The notes: generated from the letters alone by a model not told the origin. Shown: positions 20,338 to 30,931, counted from the stretch's first letter. The stretch: 64,000 bases of DNA from Isoetes taiwanensis (GCA_021234155.1 JAJEKV010000049.1:8592036-8656035), one strand, 5' to 3'. Program-made: numbers and translations.

Positions 20338-23073
20338 ATGGCTGCACCAAAATTTTCTACACTTCAAGCAACTGCTCCCAGGGAACCGGCTCTTTTCGAG
20401 TCTGTATCTTTCTTGACGCCCACTTTCCGTGAAGCCCTTGTTGGCCCGAATCGTGAAGTCACCGAACGCCAGAAGCTTTACGAATTCTCTCAAATGGAAC
20501 TTCCGGCTCCAAATCCTGACCAGTTGAAGCAGTTCATCGCCAACATCATCAACAGCCCACATGGATACACCACAGTGGTCGATGGCACCACCATTTCGCT
20601 TACTCAACACCTGATTTCAGAGGTATTCCATATTCCTTTGCAAACCCCTTGTTTATCTTGGTCTGCCATACAGGATCTATCGGGCTGCCACTTCTATTTC
20701 TGAAGTTTCTGTGGGAGGCCACCTTCAAGCCATCATCCGTCATTACTTTCCTCCCACACCTCCTCATTCTCATGATTCCACTCAGAGGTCCCTTCCTCGG
20801 ACTCACCAAGTTGGCACTTCATGCCCTTCTTCCTCTGGTCATGTCAAAATTCCGCACTCACATGTCACTGTCTCCTCCTCCGCTACAAAATCCAAGACTT
20901 CCAGTACACACCATGTCTCACAAACATCGCAAACTCAGCAATCGCAGGCTCCACCACCACAGCACCCTCGCCAGTTGTTGTATCAGTATCAGCAGGATGC
21001 TCAAGCTGCTGTTCTAAAGTTACAAGAATCCCAAGAAGCTCTTATGAATGGGGTTCACACGGCCCTGGCGGCCTCAGATGCGGTTCACCGTGACCTTCAA
21101 GCTGCAATTGCACAAGTTCAAACTTTGGAAGCCCAACTTCAAGACAAGCACGGGGCTCTCTTACAGGCCCGCATCGATCTCAAAAGTGCACAAGATCAGA
21201 CCAGCCTCCTTACAGATCAGCAGGCTCAACTCCAATCAGAAATTCAGGACTTATTGGAGCAAAACAAGTCCAAAGATACTCTCTTGAGTGCCAAGGAGAA
21301 AGATATTGCTAAGCTTGACGCCTTGTACTCAGAGCTTTGTGACAATTACAGCACTCAAGTTCAAAACCTTACAGAGCGTGATGCTCAGATTGCCTCTTTG
21401 ACGGCTCAGCTCTCCACACAGACTTCTCAGCTCACATCTCTCCACGATCAGCTTACGGAGGTTCAGAAACAGAAACTTCTTGATGACGCGGAGATTGCCG
21501 TGCTTCGACTCAATGCTCCTGGGCAATCCTCCTCACAGGTCCACACTTCTCAGAAACGGGTCCGTGACCAGTCACGCCTTCTGTTAGAAAAGGACCACAG
21601 GATCCGTGACCTCGAACAACAGCTGCAGCAAGCTATTCAGTCTGCTGATGAGGCACAGACCAAACTTGACGGCTATATTGCCATAGCTAGCCGGCTGCCT
21701 TTTGATTTCCCAGTTCCTTCCTGCTATCTGGATTATGTGGTTGCCCGCCGCCACCTCTTTCTTCTGAAATGGCATGGGGCTGATGGTCCTGTGGATGTTC
21801 ACCTGCGCACTGCAGATTTTCTTCGGATCTGGCCAGAACTCTCAATTGAAGACAAAGGTTTATGCTGTGCCCTTTTGGTCTTTGATCTCATTCACTGTGA
21901 CGATCCGGACTTCATCACCTTCAGAGTTGTTCAGCCCATGGCTTACATTTTTCATGATTTCTATCTGGGTGATACACAGGAGAGATTTTGGGATGGGCCA
22001 CGACAGAACTTTCAGGGTGACCCCACAGTTCAATGGTTGCTTCAGGATAACAACCCCTATCTTGCTGATCATGCTCAGTCCCACGCTTTTCATCAAGAGT
22101 ACATGCCTGAGCTTGCTCATCATTTGCCTCTCTGGCAAGCGGAAGTCCTGCAACAAATAAGGAAGTATCTGGGACATCCCGAGGATCTTCCCTATGCACA
22201 AGTTTACATGCAACACCTCGCCGGGTACAATCAATTACGTGCTCTTCTGGATAGCAAGACCGTCCCCTCGGGCTGGGATAGCCCTCCTGTCAACTCTCAA
22301 CTTTCTGCCTCTGTCTGGGATCGTTGGTGCAAAGCACTTGATCCGGCCCTTGTCGATGAATTCCGAGCGGACTTCGGAACCCACCCACGGGCATGGTTCC
22401 CTCTCCCTATGCTTCCCTCGGTGTTCCTCCCCGCCCCAGGTTCCTGACCTCTGATTGGCGTTGCCCCTTTTGGACCAAGGTCATGGATGGCCATGCTGGA
22501 TGGACTCCACCTCAGATCTCGACGGATCTCCGGTGGGATCCCCGTTTTGTTCGCCGCTCCAATTGGGAGGAGGATGCCACTCTTGATACCACCACGAATT
22601 GGATCTATATTGCTAATGAGCGTGGTTGGCAACGCCCTGCTGATGCGCTACATGGTCTTGACACCTTCTTGCGTATCGCCGCCACCTCACCGATCCTTCA
22701 TCCATCTTCAAGCGGTTTTTGTGTTGCTCTCAAATGCATCTCGCCAGCTCCTTAAATCGGCAAATGGCGTCATTTTTTCATTGCAATCCAAATGCCGGCC
22801 GGTGCCTTCGGCCTCCAGACCTGCCTACTCATGGAATGTCAGTTTGTTTCTTCAGACGCCCATGCTGCCCTTGAAGACATGGTGCAATCTCGTTTTCTCA
22901 TTGATGCAGATCCTGCCCTTGGCCTCAACACTCCTCTTGCTCTACAAACACGCCAGGATCTCATTGGCAAGTACCATAATGGTGCCCGTCCTCACTCCCG
23001 TGAGGATCACTTTCAGACAGATGGCTTCCCGCCCTCAGAAACACTTCCTCCTTTTCTTCACTCTGAGTGTCGT
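20338..23073 (+). pseudogene. ORF3, coiled-coil protein of about 900 codons in the envelope position
   Basis: The start is the ATG at 20338 in a GCCATGG context. An N-terminal globular part contains TTISLTQHLISEVFHIP. After a one-base shift near 20660 comes a Ser/Thr/Gln-rich stretch. A long heptad-rich coiled coil follows (about 21000-21660; e.g. QTLEAQLQDKHGALLQARI). A second globular region is rich in Trp, Asp and His (VVARRHLFLLKWHGADG, LVFDLIHCDDPDFITF). The frame shifts again near 22400 and continues past one TAA (22753-22755) to about 23070. No membrane segment, signal peptide or RNase H signature was found, so a fusogenic envelope is not supported. The function is unknown. A structural or Gag-like role is a guess from the coiled coil. 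Confidence 0.6.
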
Positions 23074-23087
23074 TTGGTGGGGGGGAG
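23074..23087 (+). promoter_or_regulatory. Polypurine tract
   Basis: TTGGTGGGGGGGAG-type sequence ends directly at the LTR start TGTTAG and serves as the plus-strand primer position. Confidence 0.8.
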
Positions 23088-23679
23088 TGTTAGTCCTGCG
23101 GCCTCCCAGTGCAGGACTATTCATGCATCTGACGGACCAGGTCAAGAACAAGGACCCACGAGCAGCAATGTGTCGTCAAAGGCCCGGCCGAAGACCAAGC
23201 GGCCACCCGCCAGGCGGCCAAAGCGGGGTGCGCTACCAAGAGGCCCGCTCGGACAAGTGATGGCGAATCACCGCCAGCGTCGGCGTCAACGTGATTCGGG
23301 CTTTTCAAGAGGCACCGCCAAAGATTCCTCAAAATCAGGCCTCCTTCCAGGAGTCGGCACCGAGATCAGTCAGAGTGTCTATATTGGGCCAAAGGCCATT
23401 GTACTATATATATGAGTAGAGCTAGCACATGAAGGCTAGATGAGTTTTGAGTCTTGTCTCATTTTCAGTCTTCTCTCGATTGCGAGAGCTCATGTATGTT
23501 CATCATTGATATCAAGGAAGCTTATCATTTTTCTCTCATTGTTCTCTTTGTTCTGTTTTCTTCTTCTTGTTCTCTTCTTGCAAATCCCGCGTGACATAGT
23601 CTCCCGTACTCTCCTGTTAGATCCACGGGTCCTCACAGAGGGCTGTCTTCCAGGAGTTCCCGAACCCAGACCCCAAACA
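23088..23679 (+). repeat. 3' LTR of the three-ORF Ty3 element, 592 bp
   Basis: The LTR starts TGTTAGTCCTGCGG and ends CCCAAACA, and it pairs with 12822-13418. Differences from the 5' copy cluster in the GC-rich first half, while the TATA-containing second half is nearly unchanged. Confidence 0.9.
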
Positions 23680-24446
23680 AATATTTTAGACCATTTGGAG
23701 CTTAAATGAGCAGGTAGTTATTTTTTTTAGCTTAGCTTGGAAAAACGTCAGCTCCAGGCGGCACATTCTGTCGGAAGCGGGCGCCTCGGCTCGCGGTGCC
23801 GCCTCAAAATTATCCGGCGAAATTCCGACCGCCTAAAAATATCAAATGTAATAAACGCCTGGGCGAATTACTTGCGTGCACGTGGCATCTAGCTAGCAAG
23901 CTATGGCATCTTCTACTGTACAGGAGTGCCACTGTGTTTGCAATGTGAGTCCTTAAACAAAGTAGATCAAAGAAATATCCTTGAAGATACATGTAAGTTC
24001 GACAAGAAACAATACGAAATCAAGGAAAAACAAAATTTGATTTAAGAAGATATGGAGACCTCCACAAAATAGAGGAAAACAGATGTTCCAGAGCAATATA
24101 TCTCAAAGAAAATCTTTAGTAACAGTCAGTAAGCTTGGAAGAAAACGATTCCTGAACATAATAATGGAAGAGCCATGCTCAGCGCTGCCCCAAACAATAG
24201 CTAAACCAGATCTACCTATTCACAAGCATTTTATAGAGCCCTGCTTCCCCTGCTTTAAAAAAAGCTTCAGATTTTTCAACAACAGAACCAATAGCAAACC
24301 CTGTTCCTGCCAAGAATCGAAAAAAGGGGGCCATATTTTTTACGCAAGCAGTTAAGCTACAACTCCGGCATAGCCTCATACTTCTCAGTACATTTGGATG
24401 CTTGCAAACTGCAAAATAATTTTCAATAGAAGAAAAATGAAGCTGA
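23680..24446. other. Non-coding stretch between two LTR elements
   Basis: The left edge (AGACCATTTGGAGCTTAAATG) resembles 12700-12730 on the far side of the Ty3 element. A GC-rich patch lies at 23755-23830. Small open frames show no known motif. Confidence 0.4.
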
Positions 24447-24675
24447 TGTTAGAATATTGAGTATTGGACTTGTAAAATATGATAAACATGCATTAGATTG
24501 CATGCATGTACATGCACATGCGCATGCTCGCATGTGATTCCATGCACAACACTTGTATAGTATGCATGTGCATTGAGATTTATTCATTGTATATATATTG
24601 GATGTGAATAAAGGAGAAAGTGTCTTGGTTTGGTGAAGGATCTTGTTTATTGTTCTCCTCTACCTATTCTTTACA
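24447..24675 (+). repeat. 5' LTR of copia element 1, 229 bp
   Basis: The LTR starts TGTTAGAATATTGAG and ends CTTTACA. A TATATATATTGG motif at 24590-24601 is the likely TATA box and is missing from the 3' LTR. The interior has alternating CATGCATG/CACATGCGCATG runs. Confidence 0.9.
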
Positions 24676-24687
24676 TGGTATCAGAGC
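24676..24687 (+). promoter_or_regulatory. Primer-binding site, initiator tRNA-Met type
   Basis: TGGTATCAGAGC follows the 5' LTR without a gap. This is the classic plant copia site complementary to the 3' end of initiator tRNA-Met. Confidence 0.9.
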
Positions 24688-24858
24688 TGTAGGTTGATGG
24701 TGATGTACCTGTTGTACTTGCACCAGATGTTCAAAGAAAATGGCATGATGTTTCTGAACAGATATATGATCTTAAATTGTATGCCGTGGCAAGCGGACAA
24801 AGCAACCATCAAAGATGCTTTGGAAACCTGGTGAACCCCAAGAAGAAGTCACTAGTGC

Positions 24859-25117
24859 ATGTTTTTAACGGAGCCAATATCATATAAAGAGGCAATGAAA
24901 TCGAAGGATGCTGCTAAATGGCGAGAAGCAACTGATGCAGAATATACAAGTTTGATGGAGAATAAAACATGGGTGTTGGTAGATTCTCCTCTTAATGCTC
25001 ATGTGATTGGTTGTAGGTGGGTTATGGTGCAGAAGCTTGATCCTGATGGCAAGGTGGAGAAGTCAAAGCAAGACTTGTTGCTCAAGGTTTCTCACAGATT
25101 GAGTACAATGTGATACA
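24859..25117 (+). pseudogene. pol: Copia reverse transcriptase, N-terminal part
   Basis: It reads EPISYKEAMKSKDAAKWREA, ENKTWVLVD and GCRWVMVQKLDPDGKVE, the standard start of the copia polymerase domain. A one-base loss near 25060 changes frame. Correcting for it, the next residues are ARLVAQGFSQIEYN, and the sequence is then cut at 25117 by foreign DNA. The polymerase resumes near 29300. Confidence 0.8.
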
Positions 25118-25697
25118 ACAACAGAGTTCTTTGCTATTCTAAATCTACAGAAACCGGATTGACAAAGCTATTCTCCAATCTTTAGGAGTCTTGTAACCAC
25201 CCAACGGGGCTCAGGCCTTATACAGGAAATCGTTATCCTGCTTCAATCAACTCAGAACTTCATCACACTAAACTCCAGAACCGCTAACAAGATTAGATCA
25301 AGATCAGGCAGGCTAGAATGGGTTCTTACAGAGACAACCATTGTATTTATAAGGCAAAACTGGAGGACCTTTATTCCGGATCACCCTTTTTCAGATTACC
25401 TGGATATAAGCAGCAGATAATTATAGACAAAGGCAAATCGATCACAAAGATCTTGGATTCGACCCTTAACCGATTCAATTCAACCTTTTTTCTGAAATAT
25501 CCGGCTGCTCTGTTACAGCCGTTCAAGATTAGGGCCTCGCGACCCGTTATCAGCCGCGGCCCTAATTTCGTGGACCCTTATTTTGTTTATAAACCATTAA
25601 CTCACCTAAGACATCTATAACTTAAGAAATCTAGTCTATCCCTTGTCAACATACACATTTTCCGTCTTCCGAGTTAAGCCTGAGCCGGTCAAGTGTT
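25118..25697 (-). repeat. Ty3 LTR in minus orientation
   Basis: On the minus strand it ends GTTGTTGTATCACA at 25118 and contains CTTATAAATAC, a plausible TATA box, near 25350. The half from about 25410 to 25690 is the reverse complement of 28720-28991. The 5' edge on the minus strand is uncertain because similarity fades near CCGGCTCAGGC. Confidence 0.65.
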
Positions 25698-27129
25698 AAG
25701 TGTTGGGAAGGAACTTTACGGACAAGCTGTCAAGGATATGGATGCTATACATGGGACAAGCAATTTTGGAGTGTCACAAACCTCTTGGATGGGAGAGATA
25801 ATAATTGGCTTGATAGAACAAAGCTGTTAAACCTTTTAAGAGTCTTGAAACGGAAAGCCACTTATTATTATCTCTAGAGACTTAAACTCTATTCCAAGCA
25901 ACGAAGTATGAGAGTGTTACTGGGGTTGTTGAGCCATGAGTTAGACACATAGACGTTCAGACGTGTGATCCTGGACAAGCATATCTTGCAAAGTCTGATC
26001 CACACATGTTCTTCTTTAGTCGGTTATGTTGTGTTTGAATCATTGATGTATTTCCAAGAACGTCCACTTGGAATATTTGATGGGAACACTTGATTCTACG
26101 GATTACCAGCATTAACAAGTTTAGCTCCGTATACAAGGACCTTGTTCATCATTTAATGGAGGAATGCCATAATTGACGAGACAATCTTTGGTGGACCAAC
26201 ATACATGCATTGCAACGGCTTACACAATCTTAAGGGAAATCAGACAACGATGTGTATATTTTCTACATGGCAAGAAATTGAGCTTCCGGGAAGTGTATTG
26301 TCCAAAGAAAGAAACTTGAGAATCAAAACCTTCCAATAATATTTTCACGTAGACAGTATTTAGAGGAGGCATTCAAAGTGCGGGTACTACCGAATGCTCC
26401 TTTCCTGGAGTCGTTGGACTTCTTCTCCTGGAAAAATCATTGCCTATACGATGGTTTGGGAAAATCCACTTAAGGTTTGGTCTTATTATGGTCATCCAAG
26501 GTGGGTTTCACAAAGCTTCCAGGGTTATTAACTCTAGCTCTAGTGAGCCGATATTTGTTGGCTTCAACACTACAATGAGGTCGGAAAATATCATTTATCA
26601 TGAATATATATATACAAGTGGAAAAAGGACGTGATAAAGTGCAAAGGTAGCCACTGGCCATGGAAATGGAGAATGGACTTTAACGTGTCGACACTAGGGT
26701 TATTTGAGAATAGCTACGATGGTGAATGGAACATTGACATGGGATAACCTCACTATACAAAATTATGCTGAAGCAGTGACAAGTGATGCAGAGAATTTCA
26801 TGAGGGTATATATGATTGCATGCCTAAGGAAAGGAGATGATGGCATTAGAGTTAAAATTCGAATGAAATAATGACTCTTCCTATCGATTCATATGTTAGC
26901 CATGTAAAATATTTGGCAATGGTAGAGATAATACCTAATAACTTATCTCAATGTTATGCTCATCGATAAGTGGTCGAGGACGATCCATTTTGAAAAGAGA
27001 AGGAATGTTGCCATGGGTATAAAAGAATGTCAGGAGATCATCTCACAGAGTGCGGAAGTCAGAATGGAACAGGAATTTTACATGAGTTACTCAAATGTAG
27101 GTCAAAAGGATACATGAATGCCATGATTT
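25698..27129. other. Unassigned sequence inside the Ty3 remnant
   Basis: No long open frame or recognisable domain was found. It may be decayed gag-pol of the same element, because integrase follows in the plus direction. Confidence 0.35.
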
Positions 27130-28059
27130 TCCACATTCTAGACATAGAGGCAATCAAACTACTTTGACCACTGCGAAGAGATGTTTTATTGGCATAAACT
27201 TGAAAGAAATGTTCAGAAGTATGTAGAAGCTTGTATTGTTTGTCAACAAATCAAAGCCTCTACTAGCAAGCCTACCAGACTTATTCAGTTTTTGTCGATT
27301 CTTTTGAAAGCTTGGAAGCACAACACAAAGTCAACTCAAAGGAATGACTAGATTTAGACAGTTGTGGGCAGGTTGTCTAAATAGGTTTACCTTCTCCAAT
27401 GCAGATTGAGCGTGATAGTTCCTCGAGCAAGCGAGTTTTTCATGAAGGAAAGGCCTGACACAATTATAATTGATAGGGAACCATTATTTTGCAGTAGATT
27501 GTGGTCTGGACTTATGAAGGATTTAGAAAGATATTCTTTGGAATCTCTAATTACGGAACTAGGAGGAGAAGTGTTAGCTTCAAATGAAGTAACAAGTGAC
27601 TTTACAAACATTCTACAAAAAGCAAAGAAAACTTGTACCCAAAAGAGCCCAGAATTGGCGATTTCTATACTTGCGAGGAAACGAAGGAAAGTTGACTATG
27701 GAAAAGGTCAATGTGTCTGGATACATATTCCCAAAAAAAAAAAAAAAAAAAAAGAGACAAAATGGGTAATAGGTACGTTAAATCGGCTCTTAGGTAATAT
27801 GGCCCATTCCAAATTGACGAGGGAAGTCACTGAGAAGGCTTATCGTTTGCATTTCTATAGCAAATGGACTAACTTGCATCCAGTTTTTAATGTTAGAATA
27901 CTAATGCCCTATAAGGGAAGCGAAAATTTTCATGAGATTCTGCAGAAAATGGAACACGCAGAACCTCCTAACATTAAAGGAGACAAGGAGGTGCTAGAGA
28001 TGCTCATCAAGATAAGGAGACACAAACTTCTTTTTATCAAAGAAATATCTAAAGATTGA
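27130..28059 (+). pseudogene. Ty3 integrase remnant
   Basis: The zinc site survives in part (KYVEACIVCQQIKAS, near 27215). Part of the core follows at 27450 (FFMKERPDTIIIDREPLF, holding one catalytic aspartate), then a jump to the C-terminal domain. That domain has a lysine run made by a 22-base A tract at 27734-27755, and AYRLHFYSKWTNLHPVFN. The middle of the core, including the last catalytic glutamate region, is missing. The protein is not functional as read. Confidence 0.7.
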
Positions 28060-28081
28060 TATGTGCTGGTGTGAGTTAGAA

Positions 28082-28178
28082 TCTTTATTAATGATTAAAA
28101 AGACTCAAGACCTCTAAAAGAACTGAGGCCATTCCTAAAAGAACTGGAATGAACATCTCTAAAAGAAATGAGATGGAG

Positions 28179-28213
<35 letters not shown>

Positions 28214-28671
28214 AAAGGAAGTGAGTTGATTCCTAAATGAACTGGAATCAACATCTTTAAAAAGAATGAAGCAATTTTTCCTCGAGATTGAATACAATTC
28301 CTTGGTGGAAGAATACGAAAGAACTTTGCAAGAATAATAGGCAAAGTTCACAGATCTTCAAACTTTATATTTGGAATTCCGTATTATTATAATTGCAATT
28401 GCTTTATTTAAATATCTAAGTATTGCTATGCATAGTATTATTAAATTCTTTACTAACGATTGTAAAGATATTAAGGTCTCTAACAGACTTGAGACCATCC
28501 CTAATTGAAAAAGGGACGAAAGCCCTCTAATGGAATTGAGGCCATTTCTAACTGAATTGAAATGTGAAACTTATAACCTCTAAAGGAACTGAGGATATGG
28601 AGTAAACATCCTTAACGGAACTAGGATGAACAATTCTTTTTCCTCGAGACTAACGCGGACGTTTAGTCTCG
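28082..28671 (+). repeat. Array of 22-nt mini-hairpins with different but self-complementary stems
   Basis: At least eleven units of the form stem-TAANNGAANT-stem' lie in two blocks. Stems read include CCTC/GAGG (28111-28128), ATTCC/GGAAT (28131-28150), CATCTC/GAGATG (28154-28175), AACTC/GAGTT (28208-28227) and GATTCC/GGAATC (28228-28249). The second block has TCTTTA/TAAAGA (28447-28468), GGTCTC/GAGACC (28475-28496), CCTC/GAGG (28524-28541), CATTTC/GAAATG (28543-28564), CCTC/GAGG (28577-28594) and CATCCT/AGGATG (28607-28628). The 10-nt loop is conserved while stems change on both sides together. A 31-base A run (28179-28209) sits between two units. A longer hairpin with a CGAGACTAA stem (28644-28671) closes the array just before the purine-rich stretch. 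It lies between pol and the LTR, in the untranslated end of the element. Confidence 0.75.
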
Positions 28672-28684
28672 GGAAGGGAAGGAT

Positions 28685-28991
28685 TGTTATGGCTTAAACG
28701 CCGCCTAGGGGGAGCGGCTCAGGCTTAACTCGGAAGACGGAAAATGTGTATGTTGACAAGGGATAGACTAGATTTCTTAAGTTATAGGTGTCTTAGGTGA
28801 GTTAATGGTTTATAAACAAAATAAGGGTCCACGAAATTAGGGCCGCGGCTGATAACGGGTCGCGAGGCCCTAATCTTGAACGGCTGTAACAGAGCAGCCG
28901 GATATTTCAGAAAAAAGGTTGAATTGAATCGGTTAAGGGTCGAATCCAAGATCTTTGTGATCGATTTGCCTTTGTCTATAATCATCTGCTA
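28685..28991 (+). repeat. Truncated Ty3 LTR in plus orientation
   Basis: It starts TGTTATGGC right after GGGAAGGGAAGGAT, a reasonable purine tract. It follows the inverted copy at 25410-25697 almost base for base, then stops near CATCTGCT, before the TATA-containing part. Confidence 0.7.
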
Positions 28992-29289
28992 AGTTAATAC
29001 ACAAGGCTTTTTTAAGCCCCTCAAATAAGTCTTCTGCTCTAGGTACTGAAAACTTGTTTTGAAACTTGTTTTGAACTTTACTGAAAGATGCCAACGTTCA
29101 GATGTAGTTCAACCAGAAAAGGCCAGATCTTCGTCCTCATCTGCCAAAATTAAGAGCTACTATCTAACCAGAATCCAGACATTCTTGTCACAAGTGCACA
29201 GATCCGGCTCCTCAATGTATTTGTTTGAGATATATGATAATTGGATCTTGATCTTCAAATAAGATGCTGTTGTTCAGTTGTTTAGCTTC
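28992..29289. other. Unassigned sequence between Ty3 remnant and copia pol
   Basis: About 300 bp with a short open frame (29059-29262, plus) and no recognised motif. It is part of the foreign block, because copia reverse transcriptase resumes only near 29300. Confidence 0.35.
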
Positions 29290-30630
29290 CCATAAGTCTT
29301 TGAATCATATCACAATGAAAGATTTGCTCCAGTTGTGAAATGACCCACGGTAAAACTTCTTCTTGCTATGACAGCAGAATTTAACTTGATTGCAAAGACA
29401 ATGGACGTAAAGGCAGCATTTCTCAATGGAGATCTTGAAGAAGTGATCTACATGAGGCAACCCAAAGGATACACTGTTCCAGGACGAGAAAACAAAGTTT
29501 GTTTATTGAAGAAATCATTGTATGGGTTGAGACAAGCTGCGAGACAATGGTATGCATGCCTAGATCAATTTCTCCAATCAAAGGGTTTTGTGACTTCTCC
29601 AACAGATGATTGTCTTTATATTGGAAGGTGTGACGATGGAGTATGTTTTATTGGGATTCATGTTGATGACAGTCTCATTGTTGGGAATTCACGGCAATAT
29701 GTGGATTTTGTGAAAAATATGTTAAGTAAGCGATTTCAAATGACAAATCAAGGTCATATACATCATTACCTTAGAATGAAGGTGGATATTGATCGAGATC
29801 AAGGTAAAGTCAAATTGAGACAATGTGGATATGTTGAAAAGATGTTGGAGACATTTAGAATGCAGATTTGCAAACCTGTGGCAACACCAATTGTACCAGG
29901 TACTATCTTATCTATGCAGATGAGACCTAAAACGCAGGGGGAGTATGAATCAACGTTGAAGACACCATACCAAAGTTTGATTGGAGCATTGATGTACCTT
30001 GCATTGAATACTAGACCAGATATTGCTTTTGCAACAGGATATCTTACTAGGTTTATGTTTGAACCAGGTTCTCGACACTGGCAAGCAGCTGAGCGCGTTC
30101 TTCGGTATTTGAAAGCTACTATTGATTATGGTTTAGTACTTCATGGTGGACAAAAGTTATTAGTATACTCAGATGCAGATTGGGCCGATGACATTGATAC
30201 TAGAAGATCCACCAGTGGTATGGGCGTTTTTCTTGATGGTGGAAGTTTGATTTCATGGAGATGTACACGTCAAGAATCAGTGGCATTATCATTAGCTGAA
30301 GCAGAGTATATGGCGGTCTCAGATGCTGCAAGAGAAGTGGTATGGATGCGAAGACTTATGAAAAGTATTTTTATGAAACAAATAGAACCAACAAAAATAT
30401 TGTACGACAATCAAAGTTGTATTGCTATAGCGAAGAATCCTGTGTACCATTATAGAACAAAGCATATTGCTATTCGACATCATTTTATACGTCAAATAGT
30501 AAAGAAGCGAAAGATTAAGTTGGAGTATGTAAATACTGAAACACAGGTTGCAGATATATTTACCAAACCATTGCGGCGTGCTCTTTTTGAAGAATTACGC
30601 AATATTTTGGGAGTTCAAGTGTTGGCATGA
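29290..30630 (+). pseudogene. pol: Copia reverse transcriptase (rest) and RNase H
   Basis: After ERFAPVVK and one TGA at about 29340, the frame 29368-30630 is open. It contains MDVKAAFLNGDLEEVIYM, LYGLRQAARQWY and the polymerase active site as GIHVDDSLIVG (YVDD is HVDD here). RNase H follows with YSDADWADDIDTRRSTSG, SLAEAEYMA, YDNQSCIAIAKNP and ADIFTKPL. The last two-thirds is intact for 420 codons, in contrast to the disrupted front. Without the front and without integrase the gene is dead. Confidence 0.85.
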
Positions 30631-30637
30631 GGGGGAG

Positions 30638-30931
30638 TATTAGAATATTGAGTATTGGACTTGTAAAATATGATAAACATGCATTAGATTGTATGCATGT
30701 ACATGCACATGTGCATGCACGCATGTGATTCCATGCACAACACTTGTATAGTATGTATATGCATTGAGATTTATTCATTGCTCATCGCGGTGGTGGTTTA
30801 GTGGTAAGGCCTTGGGTTGGAGTGACCCCCACCAGGGTTCAAAACCCACTAGCTACCATTGGGTGGGTGCAAGTCCCATTTTGGTTTGGTGAAGGATCTT
30901 GTTTATTGTCCTCCTCTACCTATTCTTTATA
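30638..30931 (+). repeat. 3' LTR of copia element 1, with tRNA-like insert
   Basis: It starts TATTAGAATATTGAG (the first TG changed to TA) after the purine tract GAGGGGGAG, and ends CTTTATA. It matches the 5' LTR closely except that 35 bp, including the TATA box, are replaced by the 100-bp insert at 30781-30880. Confidence 0.85.
30781..30880 (+). mobile_element. tRNA-like (SINE-like) insert with pol III boxes
   Basis: TGGTTTAGTGG at 30794-30804 fits an A box and GGTTCAAAACC at 30836-30846 fits the B box consensus GGTTCRANNCC, 32 bases apart. The head, GCGGTGGTGGTTTAGTGGTA, resembles a tRNA 5' half. It replaces LTR bases equivalent to 24590-24624, and no target duplication is seen. It may be a SINE head or a tRNA pseudogene placed by repair. 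Confidence 0.65.

Larger units (their letters stand above)
12822..23679 (+). mobile_element. Ty3/gypsy element with a third ORF, about 10.9 kb, both LTRs present
   Basis: The order is 5' LTR, a priming-site-like stretch, proline-rich gag, three zinc knuckles, protease, reverse transcriptase, RNase H, integrase, a long third ORF, purine tract and 3' LTR. No chromodomain is seen. The extra ORF of about 900 codons lies where envelope-like genes sit in other plant Ty3 elements. Target duplication is unclear, since the flanks ATTAT and AATAT match only in part. The coding regions carry many small indels and stops. The 3' halves of the two LTRs are nearly identical, which suggests fairly recent insertion. 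Confidence 0.85.
25118..28991. mobile_element. Scrambled Ty3 remnant inside copia element 1
   Basis: The block begins with an LTR in minus orientation (25118 to about 25697). It continues through unassigned sequence and a plus-strand Ty3 integrase remnant (27130-28059), then a hairpin array (28082-28671), and ends with a truncated LTR in plus orientation (28685-28991). The two LTR copies are nearly identical over about 280 bp but face opposite ways, so this is not a simple insertion. A rearrangement, or two insertions of the same family with loss between them, would explain it. Confidence 0.65.
24447..30931 (+). mobile_element. Ty1/copia element lacking gag-integrase, interrupted by a Ty3 remnant
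   Basis: The 5' LTR is 24447-24675, the primer site 24676-24687, the pol parts 24859-25117 and 29290-30630, the purine tract 30625-30637, and the 3' LTR 30638-30931. The flanks GCTGA (left) and GCTGC (right) are probably a 5-bp target duplication with one change. Only 180 bp separate the primer site from reverse transcriptase, so gag, protease and integrase were deleted. The copy could have moved only with borrowed proteins. A 3.9-kb foreign block splits the reverse transcriptase. Confidence 0.85.

Noticed and set aside
20338-23073. ORF3 as a viral-type envelope gene.
   Set aside because: No signal peptide, membrane anchor or fusion-type segment is visible; the coiled coil alone is not enough.
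12686-23712. Similar flanks AAACCATTTGAAGCC and GACCATTTGGAGCTT as a long target duplication of the Ty3 element.
   Set aside because: The left copy lies about 110 bp away from the LTR and the match is imperfect; Ty3 integration gives about 5 bp.
28082-28671. The mini-hairpin array as a CRISPR array or a coding repeat.
   Set aside because: The variable parts are paired stems and not unique spacers, the loop is the conserved part, and no frame stays open across it.
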